From contig NZ_LANJ01000016.1 in the NCBI RefSeq assembly GCF_000971295.1, forward strand, positions 372,001 to 436,000: a DNA stretch of 64,000 nucleotides, read 5' to 3'. Source of the stretch: Devosia epidermidihirudinis. Its GTDB lineage: Bacteria; Pseudomonadota; Alphaproteobacteria; Rhizobiales; Devosiaceae. Position numbers and translations under genes: made by a program. The notes under the pieces are model-generated. The model had not been told where the DNA came from. It did not search any database and was given only the letters and a program-made list of their open reading frames with translations. Below, one piece after another: positions 24,014 to 32,927 of the stretch (position 1 is its first letter; the number at the start of each line of letters is the position of its first letter).

Positions 24014-24961
24014 GTGCGGAACATCATTTTGAGCCGCCCGACGGCTTTAGATATCGACAGTCAGGTACAAAAGGTCTTGCGGGGGCTCGGCAATCCTGAG
24101 CCCCCACTGCACCTCAGCGATGTGCGCGAACTCCTCAAGCTTGACCGCCGGTATTATTCCAGCACGGATGATAGCTTCCTGCGCGAAATGGTCAGTCGTA
24201 TCGCTGTCGCTGGGAAGCAGGTCTTGTTAAGACCTTCGCTCCTCAGGGATGCGATCAAGAGCTTCGACCTCAGGGCATTGTATATTCCTGACCGTCGCCG
24301 AATACTGCTCGACAGGGAGCAGCCAGACGCAAAGCAGCGCTGGAACGAGGCCCATGAAGTTGGGCACAGCCTGATACCGTGGCATGATGACCTCATGCTT
24401 GGCGACCAGGATCAGACCCTGTCCAAAGGCTGCCATGACCAGATCGAGGCGGAAGCCAACTATGCAGCCGGACAATTGCTGTTCCTGCAGGACAGGTTTC
24501 CCATTCTGGCAAAAGATGCTCCAATCTCGCTTTCCGGGGTGCGAAGCCTAAAGGGTGTATTTGGTAATACTCTCACCACCACGTTCTGGCGGTTCATAGA
24601 ATCCAGCCACTTGGAGACCCCGATGTTAGGGCTGATCGGTGGGCACCCGAAACGGAACGATCTCAATCCTGCCGGTAGCCAGCTTTTGCGCCATATGATC
24701 GAGTCGCCTGCATTCAAGCAGATGTTCGCCACGCCCACCCTCGAGCTGCTGACCGGTGAACTCGGCAGGTATTGTGGGCCGCAAAGGGCCGGGCCGCTTG
24801 GGCACTCGGAGGTCATTCTGCTCGATAGAAATGGTGACGCGCACCGATTTGGCTTCGAGTCTTTCTTCAACGGATATGATTGCCTGACGCTGGCCGTATA
24901 TCGGTCACCTCAAGCAAGGATCATTAGCCTCGGCTCCATTGACCTGCCCGCTCGGGCGTAG
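24014..24961 (+). CDS. ImmA/IrrE family metallopeptidase
   Basis: A 315-residue protein starting at GTG. The peptidase core has RILLDREQPDAKQRWNEAHE and the zinc motif HEVGH at residues 114-118, followed by IEAEANYAAGQLLFLQDRFP, the usual third-ligand helix. The C-terminal 150 residues are an extra domain not recognised. Members cleave XRE repressors on signals such as DNA damage or phage. Its partner is most likely the XRE protein encoded immediately upstream. Confidence 0.82.
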   Translation: MRNIILSRPTALDIDSQVQKVLRGLGNPEPPLHLSDVRELLKLDRRYYSSTDDSFLREMVSRIAVAGKQVLLRPSLLRDAIKSFDLRALYIPDRRRILLDREQPDAKQRWNEAHEVGHSLIPWHDDLMLGDQDQTLSKGCHDQIEAEANYAAGQLLFLQDRFPILAKDAPISLSGVRSLKGVFGNTLTTTFWRFIESSHLETPMLGLIGGHPKRNDLNPAGSQLLRHMIESPAFKQMFATPTLELLTGELGRYCGPQRAGPLGHSEVILLDRNGDAHRFGFESFFNGYDCLTLAVYRSPQARIISLGSIDLPARA

Positions 24962-25004
24962 ATCAGCAGGTGCGCCAACATCATGTCGTAGTGGGTGAAA
25001 CGAG

Positions 25005-25694
25005 TCACAGCGCCGCGGCAATAAGCTTCATCTCGTCTAAGATGAGTTCAATCCTCGGCTTTGCGTTCGGCGTCGGCCTAGACTTTAGGTATGAGCCTAC
25101 ATGGGTGACCTTATGCACGCCTCGCTGGAGCCCGGTGTTGATCAGCGCATCGCTCGCCATAGCCTGGTTCATCGCGTTGTAACTGCGATCTGAGTCGTGA
25201 GCGATGTGGTTCCGAAGGGACAGCCATAGGTTGATGCACTGCTTCCTCGCCCCGGAGAGCCCGTTGATCCCAGCTCTGTGCGCTTCAGGCAAGTACTTAG
25301 CAGCACCTTTTCTGAGCGCGTCGTAACTCGAGAAGGTAACGTTGTTTCCATCGCTATCGAGCAGCTCGGTGATCATGTCCACCGTCATGTGCTTCGTAAG
25401 CGTCACGGTCGTAAAATGCTGTGCAATCAGCTGTTGTTTCGCCGTGTGATCGGCTTCGAAAGCGTTCCGCAAGTGAATCTGAAACTGCGAGGTGTCGCGG
25501 TTGATGTAGGCGATGAAGAGGTCATTGATGAAGCTCTCCCACAAGGTCGCCGCGGTAAGGATTGTATTCCTCACCAATAAGGTTTGGTCCTTGTCGGTCG
25601 TCAGTGCCGCTCTTACTGTGGCGTAGAAAGCTTGGACTTCTGCCAGGCTTGTGTCGAAATCCGACCGGACATCGTCCGGATTCATCTTACGCAT
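25005..25694 (-). CDS. HEPN-domain protein, RiboL-PSP-HEPN-like
   Basis: A 229-residue all-helical protein; the ATG at 25694 with GGGAGA upstream is chosen over a GTG at 25706. It has the HEPN catalytic-type motif RNHIAH (Rx4H, Arg161-His166) in WLSLRNHIAHDSD, and upstream helices LWESFINDLFIAYINR and AGINGLSGARKQCINL as in the RiboL-PSP-HEPN group. Such proteins are often RNases in abortive infection or toxin-antitoxin systems. No partner antitoxin overlaps it, so it may act alone or be regulated by another factor. It is convergent with the ImmA gene. Confidence 0.72.
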   Translation of the reverse strand: MRKMNPDDVRSDFDTSLAEVQAFYATVRAALTTDKDQTLLVRNTILTAATLWESFINDLFIAYINRDTSQFQIHLRNAFEADHTAKQQLIAQHFTTVTLTKHMTVDMITELLDSDGNNVTFSSYDALRKGAAKYLPEAHRAGINGLSGARKQCINLWLSLRNHIAHDSDRSYNAMNQAMASDALINTGLQRGVHKVTHVGSYLKSRPTPNAKPRIELILDEMKLIAAAL

Positions 25695-26097
25695 GTTTTC
25701 TCCCACTGCGCCCCTCAGTAGCGGAGATCACCATACTGCCCGTGTCTCCCGGTGGAAAGGCGAGCGGCAACCCCACCCCTTTCTGGTGCCCGGTAAGCCC
25801 GGTATCCATGTCTGCTTTCGGGAATCCGGCGGCCCGGCTCAAATGACCGAAATGAGGGCGCTTTTTGCCGGTAGCAAACGCCCCCCTTTGCGGTCAGTGT
25901 AGAAGTCCCAAAAGCAGACCGGCAATTTCACCGCTTAATTCGTCACGGATCGGCAACGGCAAGCGCAATTGAGACCGATGCCTGCCCCTGCACGCAAGGA
26001 TCACGAGGTTCTTCAAGAGGTTTGACGGACCAATGTGGGGATGGTTGTCTTAGGCTGACTGCTAGGTGTGGGGTTGGATTTCAGTCAGGGGGGGGCA
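25695..26097. other. Intergenic region without gene
   Basis: About 400 bases between the divergent HEPN and pentapeptide-hydrolase genes. A purine-rich GGGGGGG run serves as the ribosome site of the latter. No promoter boxes, RNA or repeats were recognised. Confidence 0.4.
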
Positions 26098-27597
26098 ATG
26101 GCTAAGGCCGAGCATGTCGCGTGGGTTAAAGATGGCTACAGGTCGTGGAATGATCGTCGAAGGCTAGTGAGCTTTTCTCCGGATTTGTCGGGGTTGGATT
26201 TCAAGGAAGTCCTACCAGGGCGTGACAACGGCAAAAAAGGTCGAGGGCCCGAGTTTCGGCGGTTTGATTTCACTGGCGCTGACTTGCATGGCGCCGACCT
26301 AAGTGGGCTGGATTTCAGTAAATCGAAGTTTGATGGTGCCGACCTTTCTGGGGCAAACCTGACGCAAGGTATCTTTGTTGCGGCCACGTTTCGGGGGGCC
26401 AATCTGTCAAACGTTCGAGCCGGAGGTGCGGTTCTTTTCCAGGTCGACTTGGAGGGGGCGGTTCTTGTTGGCTCAGATCTTGAGGACCGACCGTCTGATC
26501 GTAACAAAGCTGACCAACGAGCACTTCCACACTGGGAACTACCAGAAGATAAGTGGACAACGGATAACCTTCGAGATCTCAAGCGGGCGTCTGACCCGAG
26601 CGATATCGCCGGGGCGATGCGTGTAAAAGAGCCGACTTATCAGGTGCTCTTCGCAACCAATCGAAAACAGGTCGGTAACGGTAGCGGGCTCTCGTTCAGC
26701 GCCGAGCGAAGTAAGAATCTGTCCTATGGTTCCTGTCAGGTATTTGTACCACGCTCGCATGAGGTTGGATCGGTTGGCTCCTCATTCTTTAAGCGCCTAT
26801 TCGTGGGCGATGACCGCTTAAAAATCCGAAAAGTCATCCCCCTCAACGGCGAATTGCACTGGCAGATCGTCAATGAGAACTTCGGAACCGAGTCGGGCTC
26901 GTCGCCTCCCACCATCCTAATCCACGGGTACAACAGTTCGTTTTTGTCGTCAGTGCTTTGGGCTGCCCAGATTGGCTTCGATCTAGGATTGAAGCGAGGA
27001 ATTAGCCTGTTCAGTTGGCCTTCCCAAGGTCAGACCAAGGACTATGCTGCAGACGAAGCGGCGACCGAAGCAAGTAAGTACATGCTCATGGAGTATCTCT
27101 TACAATATTTCGAAAATACCGGCGGCGTGCCGATCAACATCATCGCTCATAGCATGGGATGTCGATGTCTGGTCGGAGCGCTCGAGTTGATAGGCACGAA
27201 AACGCCGGAATTGCTCGGGCGGATCAATCACATAATCATGGCTGCTGCAGACGTGGATCAAGGGGTCATGCAACATGCAGGTCTGCACATCGTACTGAAC
27301 TCTGGAAGAACCACGTCCTACGTCTGTGGTGCCGATGTTGCATTGGCAGCCTCAGGCTGGCTGCACAAATATGCGAGAGTCGGTCTTTTGCCCCCTGTTT
27401 TTCTCTTCAATGAAATTGACACCGTAGAAGTTCAAAAGACTGACCTTCTCAATCTTGGTCATGGATATGTGGCAGAGACGAAATCTATCCTCGCAGACAT
27501 GTTTCAGATTCTGATTCATTCGGCGGCTCCAGATAAGAGGTTTTCCATAAGGCGGTCTGATCCAGGACCTAACGCACATTGGAAACTGAATGAGTAA
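26098..27597 (+). CDS. Pentapeptide-repeat protein fused to a DUF900-type alpha/beta hydrolase
   Basis: A 499-residue protein; the ATG at 26098 after a G-rich ribosome site is chosen over 26068. Residues about 45-130 are pentapeptide repeats of the A(D/N)LxG type (FTGADLHGADLSGLDFSKSK, FDGADLSGANLTQ). The C-terminal part is a DUF900 alpha/beta hydrolase, with YQVLFATNRKQ at its start, PPTILIHGYNSSF, the nucleophile elbow IIAHSMGCRCLVG (Ser in HSMG), and an acidic MAAADVDQGV segment. It is probably a cytoplasmic esterase or lipase with a repeat scaffold. Its place among defence genes suggests an effector such as a phospholipase, but that is inference. Confidence 0.78.
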   Translation: MAKAEHVAWVKDGYRSWNDRRRLVSFSPDLSGLDFKEVLPGRDNGKKGRGPEFRRFDFTGADLHGADLSGLDFSKSKFDGADLSGANLTQGIFVAATFRGANLSNVRAGGAVLFQVDLEGAVLVGSDLEDRPSDRNKADQRALPHWELPEDKWTTDNLRDLKRASDPSDIAGAMRVKEPTYQVLFATNRKQVGNGSGLSFSAERSKNLSYGSCQVFVPRSHEVGSVGSSFFKRLFVGDDRLKIRKVIPLNGELHWQIVNENFGTESGSSPPTILIHGYNSSFLSSVLWAAQIGFDLGLKRGISLFSWPSQGQTKDYAADEAATEASKYMLMEYLLQYFENTGGVPINIIAHSMGCRCLVGALELIGTKTPELLGRINHIIMAAADVDQGVMQHAGLHIVLNSGRTTSYVCGADVALAASGWLHKYARVGLLPPVFLFNEIDTVEVQKTDLLNLGHGYVAETKSILADMFQILIHSAAPDKRFSIRRSDPGPNAHWKLNE

Positions 27598-27856
27598 TGG
27601 GTACAACCATGTGTGGAGGTAGCTCCGTTGACAATTCAAAGCTGCCCGCCCGCTTTCCACCCCGCAGGTGCCACGAGGAGACCGGACCGAATGGCAGTTA
27701 TTGGGATACTTCCCAAGTCGCCAAAATGACCGGGAGGGGGCGCACAGCCGCCGCCACCCAGGAAGCCGCTACTTGGATTCGCATAATATGCGGTATGGAA
27801 CTATCGCCATTGCGCGAAGCGGAGCCTGAGACGCTATGGATCGTCTATATTCGGGC

Positions 27857-28141
27857 CTACGGGGCGCGACATGTCGGGGCGGTCAAGGCGCCGGCGTTAT
27901 CACCGCCACGGGGCCTACCTGTTCGCATTGAGACTTGTCTCAAAGCGACTAGCGAGCACTCGTGACCTGACGACGTTTCGCCATTCCGTCTGAGCTGCTG
28001 GATCACTTCGGCGGCCCCCCTCGGCCCTAACCGCTGCCAATCCCGAAGCATAACGCGTGCTGCAGTCGAGGGGGGTAGTTCAACCTGATCAGCGACATCG
28101 CATATGAAATCGTGCAGGTCTGGCTCCATGCGAATATGCAT
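27857..28141 (-). CDS. Small putative DNA-binding protein (unrecognised)
   Basis: A 94-residue frame that starts MHIRMEPDLHDFICDVADQV and continues ELPPSTAARVMLRDWQRL, a strand-helix-helix layout like short Arc/RHH proteins. It lies 31 bases downstream of the ParB-like gene on the same strand. The ribosome site is weak and the C-terminal half has no visible pattern, so the gene call is tentative. The adjacent 27598-27856 shows nothing. Confidence 0.4.
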   Translation of the reverse strand: MHIRMEPDLHDFICDVADQVELPPSTAARVMLRDWQRLGPRGAAEVIQQLRRNGETSSGHECSLVALRQVSMRTGRPRGGDNAGALTAPTCRAP

Positions 28142-28172
28142 GTCTTCGGACTTCTTTTCCAAGAGACTGATC

Positions 28173-29837
28173 CTACACCGGTGTGGGTAGCGCTTCTCGG
28201 GCCGTGCCGCGATTGCGCCACAGAAGCAGCTGCAGCGGACGGTCAGTTCGAAACGCGTTCCAAGCCTTAATACTGATGGCCACGCGCTCCGCCTCAGCGA
28301 GTCGCACGCGATGCGAAGCACGTGTTCTGATCAAGCGTTCGCGCAAATGACGAACGGGGCTGTGTTCCGCCAAATTCACACCGTCAATCAAGCGGGCAAA
28401 AAAAGCATCGGCACGCTCTGCGTCTTTTTCAGCAAAGGTACAGTGCAGGGCTGCAGCAATACCGCTTCCCATAATTTCCCGGATCGCTGCTACATTTTTA
28501 AGGCTGCTTCTGATCTGCGGCGTCGCATCGAGCAGTTCAAGCAACTCGCCCGTGGATGGGGACGAATTTGCAGCCAAGACCACGCCGGTTCGGATCATCC
28601 AAAGCCAGCGCAGCGCGGAAGCTAGGATAATTGTGTTAGCCTCGCCGCGTTCGCGGAGCACATCGCTCATTGCTCGCCTGCGTCCGATGTCGAGCGAGCT
28701 GATGACTCCATCAGGCAGTCCCTCGACGATGATTGCCGGAAAGGCCTTCTTTGCCTTTTTGGCTGCCTCCAAGCGGTGCTGGCCATCTAGCAAACGCCCA
28801 CTAGCGCTGATCTTGATTGTCTGGCCGTTCAGCCGCCATCGACCCGCCTCGATGTCTCGCGCGTATTTGGCAATTACGACGGCGGATACCGTCCTGTTCG
28901 GTCCACGATCAGTGAGAAGAGTATCTGCCAAGGCGGGATCGATCATAAGGACACGCACGTTGATCTGATCGCTGGCCATAGGTTTGGCCTGGGGCTGCCG
29001 AGGCGCAACTACGCGGCTCAAAGGTCCCCAATCCAGTTCACCCGCAACGCGTGGAAAGCTTTCGCGTTCAGGCGCAAAGCGCAGCATTTTGATAGCTTTG
29101 CCAGCTGCAAAGGCGTTCCATGCCTTAATCGCGACAGCAAGCACATAGGTTTGTTTCCTGGCGCCACCCTGACCGCGAGTCGCCATCAATACTTCCCTGA
29201 GTTGCCCGACGGGATCGTCAGTTGCCTCGGTTATGGGGTCTTGTATCTGCGCTAGGAACTGGCCTGCTCGGATTGGGTCAACCGCACTGGCTAAGTAGTG
29301 AAGCGCGATACCACAACCATGCGGCAAAAGCGGCATGGCGCGCAGTGCCGGCCTGATACTGTCACGGACCCCCGGGTGCTCCTCCAACACACCCAAAAGC
29401 GTAGTTGGAGTAGGTGCCTTTCCGGCACCCGGTGTACCTCCTGCACCGTAGGTCCAGAGTATTTTGAGCGCTGCGCCGAGCGCCCGACCGTGGTTCTCCT
29501 TCCGCATCGACAGAACGTCCGCGAGGGTCCGCTTGCGAACGGAGTCGATCGTTTCGAAGGCAGCAATATCTACCCCCTGCACGATTAGTGTATCGAAGGA
29601 CGCGCCAGATCGGATGCATGCGTTGAGACGAGTGCGGCCGTCTAGAACTTGTCCGTCAGGCGACAGCACGATGGGCGCCCCATTTAGAGTCCACCGTCCG
29701 TCGCGCATATCACTTTCAAACGCCTGAACCGACGCTTGATCAAGCTTGCCGCTGCTGACCACCCGTTCAAGCAGGCGCTTGGCAATCTCCGGCGTGACGC
29801 GTTCGATACGGGAGGTAATACTTGAAAGGTCGCTCAT
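28173..29837 (-). CDS. Tandem-duplicated ParB/sulfiredoxin-like protein
   Basis: A 554-residue protein made of two homologous halves of about 270 residues. Each begins with a ParB-like core: GRWTLNGAPIVLSPDGQVLD followed by GRTRL at residues 47-71, and GRWRLNGQTIKISASGRLLD followed by GQHRL at 332-356. Each also has a DVLSMRKE / DVLRERGE helix and ends with the same VAIKAWNAF-type helix. The start has TTGGAGC upstream. The fold is shared by ParB CTPases and nucleases; here no partition gene or helix-turn-helix is present. Internal duplication gives an intrinsic dimer. Function unknown; DNA binding or nuclease activity is plausible. Confidence 0.7.
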   Translation of the reverse strand: MSDLSSITSRIERVTPEIAKRLLERVVSSGKLDQASVQAFESDMRDGRWTLNGAPIVLSPDGQVLDGRTRLNACIRSGASFDTLIVQGVDIAAFETIDSVRKRTLADVLSMRKENHGRALGAALKILWTYGAGGTPGAGKAPTPTTLLGVLEEHPGVRDSIRPALRAMPLLPHGCGIALHYLASAVDPIRAGQFLAQIQDPITEATDDPVGQLREVLMATRGQGGARKQTYVLAVAIKAWNAFAAGKAIKMLRFAPERESFPRVAGELDWGPLSRVVAPRQPQAKPMASDQINVRVLMIDPALADTLLTDRGPNRTVSAVVIAKYARDIEAGRWRLNGQTIKISASGRLLDGQHRLEAAKKAKKAFPAIIVEGLPDGVISSLDIGRRRAMSDVLRERGEANTIILASALRWLWMIRTGVVLAANSSPSTGELLELLDATPQIRSSLKNVAAIREIMGSGIAAALHCTFAEKDAERADAFFARLIDGVNLAEHSPVRHLRERLIRTRASHRVRLAEAERVAISIKAWNAFRTDRPLQLLLWRNRGTAREALPTPV

Positions 29838-30063
29838 GACTGCTCCAACTGACCCAGCTTACCGTGCCGATGTCCCATTGATCAGTCAGTTTCGTGTCGC
29901 ACTTGCATGACGCTCATGTGAAAGGCCTTGCCGCTCGAGCCTGTGGTACGGCCGTGTCACGCCATGATTTGGAGATGGTCAAATGATGCTTCTTGCTCGC
30001 ATTCTGTGAGACGCGAACGTTGGCTCGCAATTTGCAATCGGTCGAGTTGAGGCATTGCACTGC

Positions 30064-31482
30064 CTAGCTTGCATCCGTACTTGACGCCAAATGTCGGGAG
30101 ATTGCCACCTCCGACCTGTGCCCGGTTTCCGTCCTATGCCTCCTTCTCGGACCCACTGTGGCGTTGTCCGTCTGCCCAAGGAAATGGGCGAGCGCTGATT
30201 TTCTGGAATCCCTATCGAGCGCGTAGGCGGTGTGGGTAAACGCGACGCCGTCCAGCAGACCTTGGATGTAGCCAGCGATGCTGTCGGCCGCCATGATGAG
30301 CGCGGTGTCAACGGTGTGGATGTACCGGCTGGTGATCGTACCTCGCGAATGCCCAACCAGTGCGGCGATTGTCGCTTCGGTGAAGCCGAGATTATTGGCA
30401 ATACTAGCAAAGCTGTGTCGCAGAACATGAGGGGTGATGCCAGCCAGGTCAGTGTTCTGGAGTATCTTCGTCCAGTGTCGGGGGAAGCTACCGAACGGCG
30501 TGTCATCCTCCCAGCCGGGAAAGACATAGTCTTCAGCACGGTGTTTCTCGTCGCGACGACCCTCAAGATATTCCAGGACCGGTAGGCCGATCGGACGCAC
30601 CGACGCTCCTTCCTTGCTATCGGCCAAGCGCAGGCAACTGCCCTCGATGTCGACTTCGCCACAGCGCAGACCGATGGTTTCGCTGCGTCGGCAGCCCGTC
30701 AGGGCGATCAATCGGATGATTTCAGCGGTGGTTTCGTACTGCCCGTCCTCAACCGCCTTCCGCAGAATATCGCCGAGCGTTCGATACTCCTGCTCGCTAA
30801 GGCGGCGGGCGTTAACCTGGTCTTTCGGCTTGCGAACGCCATGAACGGGGTTCTGCTCGACAATGCCGAGTTCAACCGCGTAGGTCAGAATGCCGCCGAA
30901 GAGACCGATTGTCCGAGCTGCGGTACCAGCTCCGCCGCGTACGATCGCACGACCACGCAGCTTGTCCGTCTTGATGTTCGCACGTGTCTTGCCTGCCATG
31001 ATGTCCTTCATCGCCTGCGCGATGTCGGACTCGGCTAAATCTCTAACGCGCCGGCTGCCGAGCAGGGGAACGATGTGACGCTCGATGCGTCCGATATCGG
31101 TGGAGATCGTCGTGGCCTTCTTCGGCCTGCCTCGCTTCCCAAGCACCAGTCCGTTCCTCAGATCTTCGAGGTAGAGAGCGCAAAGTTCCTTGACCGTGAT
31201 CGCCTCGCGATCGAGCTTGCGCTCCTCTGCGGGGTTGCCGCCCCGTGCGACTTGACCGAGCAGAACCTTTGCCTCGCGCCTGGCTTCTTCAGGAGTCCAG
31301 ACTCCGTGAAGTCCGATCGTAACGCGACGCGAACGGCCGGCAGCCCGATACTGCACAACATAGCTTCGCTTCCCTGAACGGAAGACGCGCAGTCCGAAAC
31401 CAGGCAATTCCTCGTCCCACATGACATAGTCCGAGGACTTGATTTCAGTGGCATCTACGGTTCGTTTAGTCAGCTTCGTCAT
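30064..31482 (-). CDS. Tyrosine-type site-specific integrase of island A
   Basis: A 472-residue P4-type integrase. The N-terminal DUF4102 domain (LTKRTVDATEIKSSDYVMWD, ELPGFGLRVFRSGKRSYVVQ) precedes a SAM-like core-binding domain, and the catalytic domain shows LIALTGCRRSETIGL (first Arg), HVLRHSFAS (HxxR) and LVGHSRGTITSRYIH with the nucleophile Tyr. A C-terminal extension of about 60 residues is unusual but not disruptive. It lies 180 bases from the right attachment repeat and reads away from it, inside island A. It presumably catalyses integration into the tRNA-Arg gene. Confidence 0.9.
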   Translation of the reverse strand: MTKLTKRTVDATEIKSSDYVMWDEELPGFGLRVFRSGKRSYVVQYRAAGRSRRVTIGLHGVWTPEEARREAKVLLGQVARGGNPAEERKLDREAITVKELCALYLEDLRNGLVLGKRGRPKKATTISTDIGRIERHIVPLLGSRRVRDLAESDIAQAMKDIMAGKTRANIKTDKLRGRAIVRGGAGTAARTIGLFGGILTYAVELGIVEQNPVHGVRKPKDQVNARRLSEQEYRTLGDILRKAVEDGQYETTAEIIRLIALTGCRRSETIGLRCGEVDIEGSCLRLADSKEGASVRPIGLPVLEYLEGRRDEKHRAEDYVFPGWEDDTPFGSFPRHWTKILQNTDLAGITPHVLRHSFASIANNLGFTEATIAALVGHSRGTITSRYIHTVDTALIMAADSIAGYIQGLLDGVAFTHTAYALDRDSRKSALAHFLGQTDNATVGPRRRHRTETGHRSEVAISRHLASSTDAS

Positions 31483-31662
31483 TCGTGCAGGTTTGCTCGG
31501 CAGAATTCTCGCGTAAGCAATGCGTAAGCACTACGCGGAGGGGTTTGAACCGCTCCGTCGTACCGTCGGCCTTAGTAGATTTCAATTTTATTTTGTGATT
31601 TCAGTGGCATAGCGCGCACTCGGATAGAAACGGATAGTTTTCGGCGGAACCGACTATCCCTT

Positions 31663-31709
31663 CTCCGAAGGCAGAGGCCACACGTTCGAATCGTGTCGGG
31701 TGCGCCAAC
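31663..31709 (+). repeat. Attachment-site repeat att2 (junction of islands A and B)
   Basis: Exact 47-bp copy of the tRNA-Arg 3' end at 9508-9554. It lies between the island A integrase and the truncated integrase of island B, whose genes are divergent around it. Confidence 0.9.
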
Positions 31710-31811
31710 AATTACCCTGTCTATACAGGGCTTAGAGCTGCCGAATGTTCGCGTTGAATACGCTTTTCGCAAGCCGGTCACAAACTGGTCACATCGAAAG
31801 GCATCTGCCAC

Positions 31812-32186
31812 ATGGCATCGATCCGCAAACGATACGACAAGTGGCAGGCACAGGTTCGCCGCACCGGTCACAGTCCTCGCGCTAAAAGCTTCCACAACCG
31901 TGCCGATGCACCACGTTGGGTCAGGCAGACCGAACTGGAACTCGATCGGCTTGTACTCGCTTACGATCCAGCTCGGCTTGCGAGAACCACCGTCGCTGAC
32001 CTTCTCACTCGCTACGAGGATGAGGTCACTCCACACAAGCGAGGCGCAGCCAGTGAAACAAAACGTATTGAGGTGTTCCTTCGTGAGAAGTGGGCAAATC
32101 TTACACTCGCCCGAATAGCCCCATTCGCCTTTACTCAGCATAGGGAGGCACTTCGTCTTGGTGACCGGGCCGCAACAAGGGCGTAA
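31812..32186 (+). pseudogene. Truncated tyrosine integrase (N-terminal fragment)
   Basis: Starts MASIRKRYDKWQAQVRRTGH, then SPRAKSFHNRADAPRWVRQ and TVADLLTRYEDEVTPHKRGA, the arm-binding and SAM-like core-binding parts of phage-type integrases. The frame stops at 32186 and the catalytic domain is absent. From about 32150 the DNA already matches galU in another frame, so a deletion has joined the two genes. Non-functional. Confidence 0.75.
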
Positions 32187-32880
32187 TCGAGGACCATTTC
32201 GACCGCCAGTTCGAGCTCGAGGCGACACTCGAAGTTCGCGGCAAGATTGCCGCGCTCGACGAATTGCGCAGGGACCTGCCATCGGCGGGCCGCACGAGTT
32301 TTACCCGCCAGCAGGAGCCGCTTGGCCTTGGCCATGCGGTCTGGTGTGCGCGCGATATTGTTGGCGACCAGCCGTTCGCGTTGCTTTTGCCCGACATGGT
32401 TTTCCGCGCCAAGCCCGGTGTCCTCAAGTAGATAATGGATGCTTACGAACCGCTGGCAATGGCATCGGCGTTGAGGAATGTGCCTGGGAGGACGTGCCGT
32501 CCTATGGCGTCGTCGGGCGTGGCGATGGTCCGGATCGGGGCTTTGCCATCAATGGTATGGTCGAAAAGCCCAAGCGCTACGAAGCGCCGTCCAATCTTTT
32601 CATCTCGGGCCGCCATATCCTGCAGGCGGAGATCTTCTCGCTGCTCGCCCAGCAGCCGCGTGGCGCCGGTGGCGAAATCCAGTTGACCGACGCGATGCAG
32701 ACGCTGATGTGCCAACAGAAATTCACCGGCGTCAATATGAGGGCAAGGTGTTCGACTGCGCCTCCAAGCTCGGCTTCCTGACCGCCAATGTGGTGTTCGC
32801 GCCTGATCTCGGCGATATCCGTCCTGGATTCCTTGGAGAGCTCCACAAGTTGGGCCTTAGCACCCGTCGTGACGGTCTAG
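32150..32880 (+). pseudogene. galU: Broken galU (UTP-glucose-1-phosphate uridylyltransferase)
   Basis: The N-terminal third, with the nucleotide-binding loop, is missing at the integrase junction. The remaining parts match Gal[41 protein letters not shown], an in-frame TAG at 32429-32431, then GMVEKPKRYEAPSNLFISGR, GGEIQLTDAMQTLM and, after another frame change near 32740, DCASKLGFLTANVVFAPDLG. At least two frameshifts and one stop are visible. It is a relic; the cell must make UDP-glucose from another copy. Confidence 0.75.
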
Positions 32881-32927
32881 TCTAACTTACCACATTGGGC
32901 GGCAATGCCTTCGGATACGGCAGCGCT

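Larger units (their letters stand above)
9555..31709. mobile_element. Genomic island A (defence island) in tRNA-Arg
   Basis: About 22.2 kb bounded by perfect 47-bp direct repeats of the tRNA-Arg 3' end, with a complete tyrosine integrase 180 bases inside the right repeat. The cargo is strongly enriched for conflict genes: AbiE, XRE-ImmA proteins, a ubiquitin-like conjugation operon with nucleotide enzymes, GNAT/RHH, HEPN and a pentapeptide-repeat hydrolase. No conjugation genes are seen, so it is an integrative island rather than a self-transmissible ICE. Confidence 0.85.

Noticed and set aside
28173..29837. Plasmid partition protein ParB
   Set aside because: There is no parA, no centromere-like repeats and no ParB helix-turn-helix; only the ParB-like core is present, and it is duplicated.
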